Part shown: positions 38,437-46,644 of the stretch, piece after piece
Position numbering within the stretch: the first letter of the stretch is position 1
How the letters are laid out: each line of letters starts with the position of its first letter
Notes under the pieces: generated by a model
Told to the model about the DNA's origin: nothing
Databases searched by the model: none
Seen by the model: only the letters and a program-made list of their open reading frames with translations
Made by a program: the position numbers and the translations under genes
Source of the DNA: Paracoccus halophilus
GTDB taxonomy: Bacteria; Pseudomonadota; Alphaproteobacteria; Rhodobacterales; Rhodobacteraceae
Length of the DNA: 64,000 nucleotides
NCBI RefSeq assembly: GCF_000763905.1
Contig: NZ_JRKN01000001.1
Span: 1-64,000, forward strand
Direction of reading: 5' to 3'

Positions 38437-38458
38437 ATAAGTTCTTGCTATAGAAAAC
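38437..38458 (-). promoter_or_regulatory. LysR-type site upstream of dctPQM (motif 1, copy A)
   Basis: On the minus strand CTATAGC-N5-CTTAT preceded by GTTTT, about 110 bases upstream of dctP. It contains T-N11-A, the generic LysR half-site spacing. A second copy, in the same orientation to its gene, lies upstream of galB (39774-39796); 13 of 17 bases of the core agree. Confidence 0.5.
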
Positions 38459-38460
38459 TG

Positions 38461-39627
38461 TCAGATCGCGGCGCGGATTGCATCGAGCATCGCCTGCTGC
38501 GCCGGCGTGGGCTGCCAGCCGGCGCGCAAGGTCAGCCCGATCGGCCGCGGCACGGCGATGCCGGGAAACGGCAGTTCGGCAACGATGCCGCGCTCGATCT
38601 CGCGCGCGGCCTGCGCCTTGGAGACGCAGGCCAGGTGACGGCCATCGCTGACCATCTCGCGCATCAGGATGACCGAACCGGTTTCGATGATGCTCTCGGG
38701 CAGGTCCAGCCCCGCCCGAGTGAAAAGCGATTCGAACTGATTTCGGGTCGGCGTTCCCTGCCGGGGAACCAGCCAGGGACGCGCCCGCAAGGCCTCTATG
38801 GCAACCGTTCCCGTTGCGACCAGCGGATCGTCGGGCCCGGCCAGCACGGCCAGCATGTCGTCGAACAGCCGTTCCTGCACCACGTCATCGACCGGCAGGC
38901 TTTCGCGCAAGGCGCCCAGAACCAGATCGATCCCGCCTTGCCGCAGCCCGGCAAGAAGATCGCTGTAAAGCCCGTCGACGATCCGGATGGTCTGTCGCGG
39001 GCGGCTGGTCCGAAACCGGGCAAGCGCCTGCGGCAGGATGTGCGAACGCGCCAGCGGCAGGGAGCCGATCACGATTTCACCCACTTCGCGGCCCTGAAGG
39101 TCGGCCAGTTCCGCGACCGCCTGATCCAGTTCGGCAAAGGCAAGCTGCGCCGCCAGAGCCAGCGCCAGGGCCTGCCGCGTCGGCGCCACCCCGACCGGGC
39201 TGCGCTGGAACAGGGCGCGGCCCACCGATGCCTCGATCGTGGTGATGGCGCGGTGAACGGTGGGCTGGGCAATGCCCAGCCGCTGCGCGGCAAGGGTAAA
39301 GTTCTGCGCCTCGACCGTCGCGATCAGCGCCGCAAGCTGCGGCCGCGTGGCGGTGACCGCAAGCCTTGGTGCAATGTCGGACATGGCGCCGTCCAGCCGA
39401 TCCAGCGCGCGGGCCACGCGGTTCTGAAACAGCGTGCCGGCCTCGGTCGCGAACAGGCCGTGCCGGGTGCGCAGGAAGAGCGCGGTATCCGCCTCGGCCT
39501 CGAGCCGCGCGATGGCCTGCGTCACGGCGGGCTGGGACACGAAACACCGCACCGCCGCCTGGGTGATCGAGCCGCATTCCGCGACCGCCAGAAAGACCCG
39601 CAGATGCCGCAGATTCCCTACCAGCAT
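38461..39627 (-). CDS. LysR-like regulator with two N-terminal HTH domains
   Basis: 388 residues from ATG 39627, about 90 more than normal LysR proteins. The excess is a second winged helix-turn-helix. HTH1 (about 5-65) reads LRVFLAVAECGSITQAAVRC, FVSQPAVTQAIARLEAEADT. HTH2 (about 95-155) reads LAALIATVEAQNFTLAAQRL, GIAQPTVHRAITTIEASVGR. A single type-2 periplasmic-binding-like effector domain follows (GEIVIGSLPLARSHILPQAL). It probably controls the flanking dctPQM and gal-type operons, with an intermediate as inducer. It is divergent from galB across 248 bases and is bracketed by two copies of motif 1. A second, unlike double-HTH regulator lies at 45176. Confidence 0.88.
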   Translation of the reverse strand: MLVGNLRHLRVFLAVAECGSITQAAVRCFVSQPAVTQAIARLEAEADTALFLRTRHGLFATEAGTLFQNRVARALDRLDGAMSDIAPRLAVTATRPQLAALIATVEAQNFTLAAQRLGIAQPTVHRAITTIEASVGRALFQRSPVGVAPTRQALALALAAQLAFAELDQAVAELADLQGREVGEIVIGSLPLARSHILPQALARFRTSRPRQTIRIVDGLYSDLLAGLRQGGIDLVLGALRESLPVDDVVQERLFDDMLAVLAGPDDPLVATGTVAIEALRARPWLVPRQGTPTRNQFESLFTRAGLDLPESIIETGSVILMREMVSDGRHLACVSKAQAAREIERGIVAELPFPGIAVPRPIGLTLRAGWQPTPAQQAMLDAIRAAI

Positions 39628-39773
39628 GACATTTTCCCGGTCGCGACCCTGCTCTGCCGTCGCCCTGCATGACGATCCGGGGCGCATTGCAGGCAGCGGG
39701 AAAACGCAGGTCTCACCATCATGTCACCCCATGCGAAAGGCAGACGAAAATCCGAGGCGCTCCCGCTGTTCAT

Positions 39774-39796
39774 GTTTCACTATAGCCAATTCTTAT
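39774..39796 (+). promoter_or_regulatory. LysR-type site upstream of galB (motif 1, copy B)
   Basis: GTTTCA then CTATAGC-N5-CTTAT on the plus strand, 80 bases before galB and within the lysR/galB divergent region. It has T-N11-A spacing and matches copy A at 38437-38458. Confidence 0.5.
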
Positions 39797-39875
39797 GCAG
39801 ACGGGCAAGTTTCTGAATTGCCTGCACGGCAAGCCGGGTGCGATCTTTCGGCCAACCCGGAACGAGGAGTTTCAC

Positions 39876-40607
39876 ATGTCCGATCCGAAAACCGCGCTGG
39901 TGATCAGCGCACATGCCGCCGATTTCGTCTGGCGCAGCGGCGGCGCCATCGCGCTGCATGCCGCGATGGGCTATCAGGTCACCGTGGCCTGTCTGTCCTT
40001 TGGCGAACGCGGCGAAAGCGCGCGCCTGTGGAAGGAAGGCAAGTCGCTGGACGAGGTCAAGGCCATCCGCCGCGCCGAGGCCGAGGCGGCCGCCGAAATC
40101 CTGGGCGTGCATCACCTGGAATGTTTCGATCTGGGCGATTACCCGCTGCATCTGGAGCGCGAGGACAAATACCGGCTGGTCGATCTGATCCGCAAGGTCC
40201 AGCCGCGTTTCATGCTGAGCCACAGCCAGTATGACCCCTATAACACCGACCACATGTACATGACGCAGGTGGCGCTGGAATGCCGCATGATCGCGCAGGC
40301 CTGGGGCCACAATCCCGGCGAAAAGGTGCTGGGCGCGCCGCAGCTTTACCTGTTCGAGCCGCATCAGACCGAACAGATGGGCTGGAAGCCCGATACCTTC
40401 CTGGACATCACCCCCGTCTGGGAGAAGAAGCGCGCCGCCATGGAATGCATGAACGGCCAGATCCATCTGTGGGACTATTATACCCGCGTCGCCCAGCAGC
40501 GCGCCAATCACTTCAAGCGCAATTCCGGCGGCCAGTCCGGCGGACGCGACTGCAAATATGCCGAAGGTTTCCAGTCGATTTTCCCGCGCACGGTGGACGA
40601 ACTCTGA
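39876..40607 (+). CDS. galB: 4-oxalomesaconate hydratase, PIG-L/LmbE-type (GalB)
   Basis: Hydrates the gallate ring-cleavage product 4-oxalomesaconate to 4-carboxy-4-hydroxy-2-oxoadipate. 243 residues of the LmbE/PIG-L Zn-hydrolase fold. The N-terminal metal motif is LVISAHAADFVWRSGGA (AHAAD in place of AHPDD), and DPYNTDHMYMTQVALECRM carries a further His. This is the Pseudomonas putida GalB type, unrelated to the amidohydrolase LigJ used in Sphingobium. ATG 39876 follows GAGGAG. It is the first gene of the galB-dioxygenase-galC-galD operon, with the LysR-type site upstream. The assignment rests on resemblance plus the galC and galD neighbours. Confidence 0.85.
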   Translation: MSDPKTALVISAHAADFVWRSGGAIALHAAMGYQVTVACLSFGERGESARLWKEGKSLDEVKAIRRAEAEAAAEILGVHHLECFDLGDYPLHLEREDKYRLVDLIRKVQPRFMLSHSQYDPYNTDHMYMTQVALECRMIAQAWGHNPGEKVLGAPQLYLFEPHQTEQMGWKPDTFLDITPVWEKKRAAMECMNGQIHLWDYYTRVAQQRANHFKRNSGGQSGGRDCKYAEGFQSIFPRTVDEL

Positions 40608-40692
40608 GACCCCCTTGCCCCGTCACCAGAGTGGGGCGCCGGAGCCGCATGACCCGGATCCGTCCGGGCACCTGAACCAGAATGGAGGAACC

Positions 40693-41649
40693 ATGACCCA
40701 ACAATGCCAGGATCTGGCCCATCTCGGCCATGTCGAGATGCTGACCGACAAATTCGAGGAAAGCCTTGATTTCTTTACCCGCATCTATGGGCTGAAGCTG
40801 TCCGGGCAGGATGAAAACAGCGCCTATCTGCGGGCATGGGACGATTACGAATACGCCTCGCTCAAGCTGACGCGGGCAGAGCGCACCGGGGTCGGCCATA
40901 TCGCCTATCGCGCCGCCTCGCCCGAGGCGCTGGAGCGTCGGGTGAAGGCCATCGAGGCCTCGGGCTACAAGGTTCACGGCTGGGTCGAAGGCGACCAGAG
41001 CCACGGCCGCGCCTTCCGCTTCGAGGATCCTTTCGGGCATGTGTTCGAAATCTATTACGATACCGTCTGGTACGAACCCAAGGACGCCGCCGACCGCGCC
41101 GCGCTCAAGAACAATGCCAGCGCGTTCACCGGCGTGCCGCCGCGGCGTCTGGACCACCTGAACCTGCTCTCCGAGGACGTGACCGAGTTCCGCCGCTTCA
41201 TGGAAACCTGCCTGGGCAGCCGCGTGACGGAACTGATCCAGCTGGATAACGGCCGCATCGGCGGCTGCTGGTTCACGGTCAACAACAAGACCTATGATCT
41301 GGCCTGCACCGAGGAACATGGCGGCGGCGATGGCCGGCTGCACCATGTCACCTATGCCACCGACCAGCGCGAGGATATCCTGCGCGCCGCCGATATCTTT
41401 CTGCAGAACGGCGTCCATATCGAGACCGGGCCGCACAAGCACGCCATTCAGGGCACCTTCTTCCTGTATGTCTGGGAGCCAGCCGGCAACCGGGTCGAAC
41501 TGGCCAATGCCGGCGCGCGGCTGATCCTCGCGCCCGACTGGAAGCCGGTCATCTGGACCGAATCCGACCGCAAGAAGGGGCAGGCATGGGGGCTCAAGAC
41601 CATCGAAAGCTTCCACACCCACGGCACGCCGCCGGTGAAGCGGGGCTGA
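40693..41649 (+). CDS. Type I (VOC) extradiol ring-cleavage dioxygenase
   Basis: 318 residues with two vicinal-oxygen-chelate modules (about 8-125 and 150-275). The likely Fe(II) ligands in the second module are His155 (RLDHLNLL), His217 or His218 (GRLHHVTY) and Glu269 (GNRVEL); HKHAIQGTFFLYVWEPAGN is the typical active-site strand before the Glu. The first module keeps HVEMLTD and the FEDPFGHVFEIYY strand, more intact than in many members. It lies between galB and galC/galD, exactly where a gallate or 3-O-methylgallate dioxygenase is needed. The known enzymes for that step are LigAB-type proteins, an unrelated fold. AATGGAGGAACC precedes ATG 40693. The substrate is inferred. Confidence 0.82.
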   Translation: MTQQCQDLAHLGHVEMLTDKFEESLDFFTRIYGLKLSGQDENSAYLRAWDDYEYASLKLTRAERTGVGHIAYRAASPEALERRVKAIEASGYKVHGWVEGDQSHGRAFRFEDPFGHVFEIYYDTVWYEPKDAADRAALKNNASAFTGVPPRRLDHLNLLSEDVTEFRRFMETCLGSRVTELIQLDNGRIGGCWFTVNNKTYDLACTEEHGGGDGRLHHVTYATDQREDILRAADIFLQNGVHIETGPHKHAIQGTFFLYVWEPAGNRVELANAGARLILAPDWKPVIWTESDRKKGQAWGLKTIESFHTHGTPPVKRG

Positions 41650-41652
41650 TCC

Positions 41653-42324
41653 ATGGCAAAGGTTGTTCGCAATATCGAACGTGCCGCGCCCGACACGATC
41701 TGGGGCCTTGCCGAGGCGGGCGTGGCCACCGTGCACGAGGCGCAGGGCCGGACCGGCTGTCTGGCCGCCTATATGCGGCCGATCTATGCCGGCGCGCGGA
41801 TCGCCGGCAGCGCGGTCACGATCAGCGCGCCTCCGGGCGACAACTGGATGCTGCATGTCGCCATCGAGCAGCTGCACGAGGGGGATATCCTTGTCCTCGC
41901 GCCGACCTCGCCCTGCGACAACGGCTATTTCGGCGATCTGCTGGCGACCAGCGCCATGGCGCGGGGTTGCCGGGGGCTGGTGATCGATGCGGGCGTGCGC
42001 GATGTGCGCGACCTGACCGATATGGGCTTCCCGGTCTGGTCCAAGGCGATCAGCGCGCAGGGCACGGTCAAGGAAACGCCCGGCTCGGTCAACGTCCCGG
42101 TGGTCTGCGCCGGGCAAGCCATCGAGGCAGGCGACGTGATCGTCGCCGATGACGACGGCGTCTGCGTCGTGCGCCGCGCCGAGGCCGCCGAGGTGCTGGC
42201 CGCCGCCCGCAAGCGGATGGATGCCGAAGAGGCAAAGCGCAAGCGTCTGGCAGCGGGCGAGCTGGGGCTGGACATCTATGACATGCGCGCCCGGCTTGAG
42301 GCCAGGGGGCTGAAATATGTCTGA
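41653..42324 (+). CDS. galC: 4-carboxy-4-hydroxy-2-oxoadipate / HMG aldolase, RraA-like
   Basis: Cleaves 4-carboxy-4-hydroxy-2-oxoadipate to pyruvate and oxaloacetate (class II, divalent metal). 223 residues of the RraA fold: [40 protein letters not shown], then [20 protein letters not shown] (Arg/Asp active-site residues) and [14 protein letters not shown]. It starts 3 bases after the dioxygenase stop. The LigK/ProA/GalC name is preferred over plain RraA because the catalytic segment and the neighbours fit. Confidence 0.88.
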   Translation: MAKVVRNIERAAPDTIWGLAEAGVATVHEAQGRTGCLAAYMRPIYAGARIAGSAVTISAPPGDNWMLHVAIEQLHEGDILVLAPTSPCDNGYFGDLLATSAMARGCRGLVIDAGVRDVRDLTDMGFPVWSKAISAQGTVKETPGSVNVPVVCAGQAIEAGDVIVADDDGVCVVRRAEAAEVLAAARKRMDAEEAKRKRLAAGELGLDIYDMRARLEARGLKYV

Positions 42325-42369
42325 CATCATGCGCGGGCGCGCGGCCCGCTCTGACCACGGGGCGTTCCC

Positions 42370-43473
42370 ATGCAGATGACCCGGGACGAGCTGGACCTTC
42401 TGGCGGAACAGGGAATCCCCTGCCTGTGGATGCGCGGCGGCACCTCGAAGGGCGCTTATTTCCTGGCCTCGGACCTGCCTTCGGACGCCGCGCTGCGCGA
42501 CCGGCTTTTGCTTGCGATCATGGGCAGCCCCGATATCAGGCAGATCGACGGGATCGGCGGCGCCGACCCGCTGACCTCCAAGGTGGCGCTGCTTTCGCCC
42601 TCAACCCGGTCTGACGCGGATGTGGATTACCTGTTTCTTCAGGTTTTCGTCGATCAGCCGCTGGTGTCGGATGCGCAGGGCTGCGGCAATATCCTGGCCG
42701 GGGTCGGTCCCGCCGCGCTGGAGCGCGGGCTTGTCGCGGTCGCAGGCGAGGAAACCCCCGTCCGCATCCACATGCTGAACACCGGCGAGATCGCGACCGC
42801 GATCGTGGCCACCCCGGGCGGGCGGGTCAGCTATCGCGGCGATCATGCGATCGACGGCGTGTCCGGCCATCACGCGTCGATCCCCTTGATGTTCAGCAAT
42901 ATCGCCGGGTCGATGACCGGCGCGCTGCTGCCCTCGGGGCGGGTCGCGGATGTGATCGACGGCATCGCCTGCACGCTGATCGACAATGGCATGCCCTGCG
43001 TGGTCCTGCGGGCATCGGACCTTGGCCTGACCGGGCAGGAAAGCCGCGAGGTACTGGACGGCGATGCCGCGCTGAAGGCACGGATCGAGGCGATCCGCCT
43101 GCAGGCCGGCCGGCTGATGAATCTGGGCGATGTGCGCGACAAAAGCGTGCCCAAGATGACGCTGGTCGCGCCGCCGCAGTCGGGCGGCGTGGTCGGCACG
43201 CGCAGCTTCATTCCGCATCGCTGCCATGCCTCGATCGGGGTATTCGCCGCGATCAGCGCAGCCACCGCCTGCACCCTGCCGGGATCGCCCGCCGCCTCGG
43301 TTGCGCGGCTGCCCTCGGGCGGAACATTCGCCATCGAACATCCCAGCGGCGCGATGGAGGTTCAGCTGGAGCTTGCCGAAGATGGCAGCGTCCTGCGTGC
43401 CGGCACCTTGCGCAGCGCGCGAAAGCTATTCGACGGGCGGGTGTTTCCGGGGCCGCTGGCAAACCGCGCCTGA
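42370..43473 (+). CDS. galD: 4-oxalomesaconate tautomerase, PrpF/GalD family
   Basis: Isomerises the keto/enol forms of 4-oxalomesaconate before hydration (LigU in Sphingobium, GalD in P. putida). 367 residues of the diaminopimelate-epimerase-like PrpF fold: GIPCLWMRGGTSKGAYFLAS, IDGIGGADPLTSKVALLSPS, DAQGCGNILAGVGPAALERG (Cys), and the second half SVPKMTLVAPPQSG, FIPHRCHASIGVFAAISAAT. It ends the gal-type operon and converges on metF. All three downstream enzymes of the gallate route are now accounted for. Confidence 0.88.
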   Translation: MQMTRDELDLLAEQGIPCLWMRGGTSKGAYFLASDLPSDAALRDRLLLAIMGSPDIRQIDGIGGADPLTSKVALLSPSTRSDADVDYLFLQVFVDQPLVSDAQGCGNILAGVGPAALERGLVAVAGEETPVRIHMLNTGEIATAIVATPGGRVSYRGDHAIDGVSGHHASIPLMFSNIAGSMTGALLPSGRVADVIDGIACTLIDNGMPCVVLRASDLGLTGQESREVLDGDAALKARIEAIRLQAGRLMNLGDVRDKSVPKMTLVAPPQSGGVVGTRSFIPHRCHASIGVFAAISAATACTLPGSPAASVARLPSGGTFAIEHPSGAMEVQLELAEDGSVLRAGTLRSARKLFDGRVFPGPLANRA

Positions 43474-43506
43474 GCGGCCGCGACCCCCCGCCGCAGCCGC
43501 CCGGCA

Positions 43507-44487
43507 TCAGGCCGGGCGCTGCTCGCGCGCGATTCCGGCCTCGCGGACGATATCGGCGACCAGATGTTCGCGGCGATAGGCCATGATGTGAACGCCCGCC
43601 ACCCCGGCCACCTCGCGCAGCTGCTGGATCAGTTCCACGCAGATGCGCCGGCCCTCTTCGCCAGGGTTTTCCGCCTTTTCCAGCCGCGCGATGACCTGAT
43701 CGGGAATATGGATGCCCGGCACATTGCCGCGCATCCAGCGCGCCGCCTTGGCCGAGGCCAGCGGCCCGACACCCGCGAGGATGAAGACCTTGCGCTCCAG
43801 CCCCAGATCGCGGACCCGGGACATGAAGGCCTGAAAGCGCGGCATGTCGAAGATATAGTTGGTCTGGATGAACTCGGCCCCCGCCGCGACCTTTTTCGCC
43901 AGCCGGTCGGGCCGCCATTCCAGCGGATCGACGCAGGGGTTCTCGGCCGCGCCGATGAACAGGTTGGGCGGGCTGGTGATCTTGCGCCCGGACAGGAACA
44001 CGCCCTGATCGCGCATCGTGCGGATGGTGCGGATCAGCGTGAGCGAGTCGAAATCGAAAACCGGCTTGGCGCCCGGCTGGTCGCCCGCGCCGACATCGTC
44101 GCCGGTCAGGCACAGCACGTTGCGCACCCCCATCGCCGCCGCACCCAGCACATCGCCCTGAATGGCGATGCGGTTCCGGTCGCGGCAGGATATCTGATAG
44201 ACCGTGCCATGCCCGGCGCGGGTCAGCAGCGCGCAGATCCCGATCGAGGACATGTGGCAATTCGCGCCCGAGGCATCGGTGGCGTTGATCGCATCGGCGA
44301 CATCGGCCAGCGGTTGCGCGGCCTTGAACACATCCTGCGGATCGGCGCTGTCGGGCGGGTTCATCTCGGCGGTGACGGCGAAATGGCCGGCGCGCAGGGC
44401 AAGCTCCAGCTTGCTGCCCGAGACATGGCCTTCGGGCGGCGGCGCGTAGCGGCGGATGGCGTTGGGATCCTGGTCGAACTGGCTCAT
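43507..44487 (-). CDS. metF: Methylenetetrahydrofolate reductase, MetF family
   Basis: 326 residues, flavin TIM barrel: LELALRAGHFAVTAEMNPPD (catalytic Glu region), INATDASGANCHMSSIGICA, VLCLTGDDVGAGDQPGAKPV, then AAGAEFIQTNYIFDMPRFQA and VHIMAYRREHLVADIVREAG. In this island it most likely runs oxidatively, turning the 5-methyl-THF made by the O-demethylase into 5,10-methylene-THF. It overlaps by ATGA the upstream Cys-rich gene that resembles MetV, so the two are probably subunits of one enzyme. It diverges from classical E. coli MetF; the oxidative direction is inferred from context. Confidence 0.88.
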   Translation of the reverse strand: MSQFDQDPNAIRRYAPPPEGHVSGSKLELALRAGHFAVTAEMNPPDSADPQDVFKAAQPLADVADAINATDASGANCHMSSIGICALLTRAGHGTVYQISCRDRNRIAIQGDVLGAAAMGVRNVLCLTGDDVGAGDQPGAKPVFDFDSLTLIRTIRTMRDQGVFLSGRKITSPPNLFIGAAENPCVDPLEWRPDRLAKKVAAGAEFIQTNYIFDMPRFQAFMSRVRDLGLERKVFILAGVGPLASAKAARWMRGNVPGIHIPDQVIARLEKAENPGEEGRRICVELIQQLREVAGVAGVHIMAYRREHLVADIVREAGIAREQRPA

Positions 44488-45062
44488 CCGGTTTTCCCCC
44501 GTCCAATCGCGCGCGCCGGTTCATCGGCCAGCGGCGCCGTGCTGGGCTCGATCCGGCGCGCGGTGGGAAAGGCATTGGCGAGGGTTGAGCGTTCGCGTTC
44601 CCGCGCCTCGTGCAGGGCCGCCGCCTTTTCCCGGCTGGCCCGCAGCCAGGCCGAGGATCCCGCCAGTCGCCGGTCCACGGGCGGCAGCACTTCGCGGATG
44701 CGGTCGCCGCCCCGCATGCGCGCGGCGCCGTTCCAGCCCTCGACCCAGACGCAGCGCATCCCGGGCTTGACCTCGCAGAAACCGCCGGGCCGGACGCCGC
44801 CGCAGGGGCCGTTGCGCAATTGCTTGGGGCAGTTCATCGGGCAGGACATCCCGGTCGAGGACAGCACGCATTGGCCGCACATCTGGCAATCGAAGAGCAG
44901 CCCCTTGATCCCCTTTTCGATCAGCGCGACCGGCCGCTCGATCCGGTTGTAGCCGATTCTCGACAGGACCGGCGCCAGCGCGACCAGCGCCGATTCCAGC
45001 CGGTTATAGATCCATTCGAACTGCCGTGAATGGCGCACGGCAAACCTTCTGATGCGATACAT
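44484..45062 (-). CDS. metV: MetV-like Cys-rich partner of MetF (MTHFR C-terminal domain)
   Basis: 192 residues. Residues about 48-110 hold a Cys cluster (LLFDCQMCGQCVLS, then GMSCPMNCPKQLRNGPCGGV, and GGFCEVKPGMRCVWVEGW), the pattern of the methylenetetrahydrofolate-reductase C-terminal domain found in MetV of acetogens, likely a metal or Fe-S site. The start is ATG 45062 with GGGGAGGACAG before it; the longer frame is antisense-like. It is first in a two-gene operon with metF. In SYK-6-type O-demethylation MetF acts alone, so a MetFV pair suggests a different electron acceptor. Its upstream region carries motif 2. Confidence 0.82.
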   Translation of the reverse strand: MYRIRRFAVRHSRQFEWIYNRLESALVALAPVLSRIGYNRIERPVALIEKGIKGLLFDCQMCGQCVLSSTGMSCPMNCPKQLRNGPCGGVRPGGFCEVKPGMRCVWVEGWNGAARMRGGDRIREVLPPVDRRLAGSSAWLRASREKAAALHEARERERSTLANAFPTARRIEPSTAPLADEPARAIGRGKTG

Positions 45063-45147
45063 CGCGGCTGTCCTCCCCTGATCGTCTGCGTATCGCAAGC
45101 TATTTCGCGCCGCGCGCAAGGGCCAATGCGAAAGACCGATAAGCCCA

Positions 45148-45164
45148 TGCGAATCCGGCACACC
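45148..45164 (-). promoter_or_regulatory. Likely LysR site upstream of metV-metF (motif 2, copy A)
   Basis: The complement reads GGTGTGCCGGATTCGCA, 86 bases upstream of metV. TGC and GCA form inverted arms with T-N11-A spacing. It agrees in 13 of 17 bases with 46498-46514 upstream of folD, in the same orientation to its operon. Confidence 0.5.
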
Positions 45165-45175
45165 GTCCCCCGGCG

Positions 45176-46390
45176 CTAGGCGATCTCGGCCACCACGTCG
45201 GCCAGGCTTTCCTCGAACATGACCAGCGCGGCCTCGGTCGCGCCGTCGCGCAGCCGGGTCAGCCCGATCCGCGCCACGTCCGAGGGGAAGGGCGTGTCGA
45301 TCCGGCAAAGCTCGGGCCGCAGATGCCGCAACTTGTGCGGGCTATAGGTCAGCATGGCCAGCGAATTGCTTTCGATGATCATCTGCTCGGCTGCGTTGAA
45401 GGACAGCATTTCGCAGGATTGGGTGGGCGGGACCACGCCCAGACCGGCGAAAACGCTTTCGAAATGGGCGCGGACGGGGGTGCCGTGGGGGGCGATCACC
45501 CATTGCGTTTCGGCCAGTTCCGACGGCGTGGCGCGGCTGCCCTGCAAGGGGTGGCCCTGCCGCGCCACCACGGTGAAACGCTCGTCGTAAAGATGCGTTT
45601 CCTCCATCCCGTGAGGGCAGTCTGCGCCGCGCATGATCCCGATGATCCGGTCGATCTCGCGCCGGCGCAGGGCTTCGGCAAGGCCGTTATAGCTGCCGGG
45701 TATGCAGGCCAGCCGGATATTGGGGTGCCGGTTGGTCAGCCGCGCAAAGGCGCGCGAGATCAGGTCCTGCCCCGAAAAGGGCAGCATGCCGATGGCGACG
45801 CGGCCGATGACCTCGCCATCCAGGCGCGAAAACTCGCGCCGCAAATTCTCCATCAGATAGGAGATGCTGCCCGAGAGTTCGGTCAGGATCGCGGCGGGCG
45901 GCAGTGGCTCCATCCCGGTCGGGTTGCGCCGGAACAGTTCGACCCCGAAGCGCTTGGAGAAATCCGACAATGTGCGGCTGAGTTCGGGCTGGCTGCGTCC
46001 CAGCCGCTTGGCGGCCAGCGTGACGCTGCCTTCGCGGGTCACCGCCTCGACCGCCTGCAGATGCGCGTTTCTCAGGTTCAGCCGCAGGGCGGGCAGGGAC
46101 GGACGGTCGGCGAACAGCTTGTCCCCGGCGGCGTCGATTTCCCGCAGGATCGCGGCGCAGAGGCGCACCGCCATATCCCCGCGCGAGGTCGTATCGGCCC
46201 CCGACCAGCCCCGACGGAACAGCGTGACCCCCAGCTTGCCCTCGGCCGAGGCGATCAGCCGCGACAGGGTCGGCTGCGTCGAATGGGTCATGTCGGCGGC
46301 GATCTTGAAGCTGCGGGCGCGCGCGACCGAGTCGATGGCCACGATCTCGCGGATTTCCAGCCGTTCATGGCGGGGGACTGGCTTGGGCAA
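45176..46390 (-). CDS. Second LysR-like regulator with two N-terminal HTH domains
   Basis: 404 residues. HTH1 (about 12-70) reads REIVAIDSVARARSFKIAAD, then STQPTLSRLIASAEGKLGVT. HTH2 (about 105-165) reads LQAVEAVTREGSVTLAAKRL, then GRSQPELSRTLSDFSKRFGV. One effector domain follows (GRVAIGMLPFSGQDLISRAF onward). Like the regulator at 38461 it exceeds the normal LysR length by one HTH domain, but the two proteins are only distantly alike. It lies between metV-metF and divergent folD-purU-ligM-dctP, and copies of motif 2 flank it, so it likely controls C1 disposal and demethylation. Confidence 0.87.
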   Translation of the reverse strand: MPKPVPRHERLEIREIVAIDSVARARSFKIAADMTHSTQPTLSRLIASAEGKLGVTLFRRGWSGADTTSRGDMAVRLCAAILREIDAAGDKLFADRPSLPALRLNLRNAHLQAVEAVTREGSVTLAAKRLGRSQPELSRTLSDFSKRFGVELFRRNPTGMEPLPPAAILTELSGSISYLMENLRREFSRLDGEVIGRVAIGMLPFSGQDLISRAFARLTNRHPNIRLACIPGSYNGLAEALRRREIDRIIGIMRGADCPHGMEETHLYDERFTVVARQGHPLQGSRATPSELAETQWVIAPHGTPVRAHFESVFAGLGVVPPTQSCEMLSFNAAEQMIIESNSLAMLTYSPHKLRHLRPELCRIDTPFPSDVARIGLTRLRDGATEAALVMFEESLADVVAEIA

Positions 46391-46497
46391 GAGATTCCTT
46401 CCCGGCTTGCAAGGACCTGTGAAACTCTAGCGAGGCGCGGCGCCCTTGGCGAGTATCCCCCTGATCTTCCTGACCGACAGGGCGGTATATCAACGCC

Positions 46498-46514
46498 GGT
46501 ATGCCACATTCGGA
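46498..46514 (+). promoter_or_regulatory. Likely LysR site upstream of folD (motif 2, copy B)
   Basis: GGTATGCCACATTCGGA, 131 bases before folD in the regulator/folD divergent gap. It pairs with 45148-45164. Confidence 0.5.
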
Positions 46515-46644
46515 AACTGCATAAGCCCGGGCGCAGGCATTCGCTTAACTCTTTTCCGGCAAGGCGGGATTCGCCATCGCGGCGCGACCGGATCCCGGGG
46601 TGGCGCCGTGGTCCCATTCATGTGAGCAGGGAGGAGACAGGATC

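Noticed and set aside
41653-42324. RraA, the regulator of RNase E
   Set aside because: The fold is shared, but the aldolase Arg/Asp segment and position between ring-cleavage genes favour the GalC/LigK-type aldolase.
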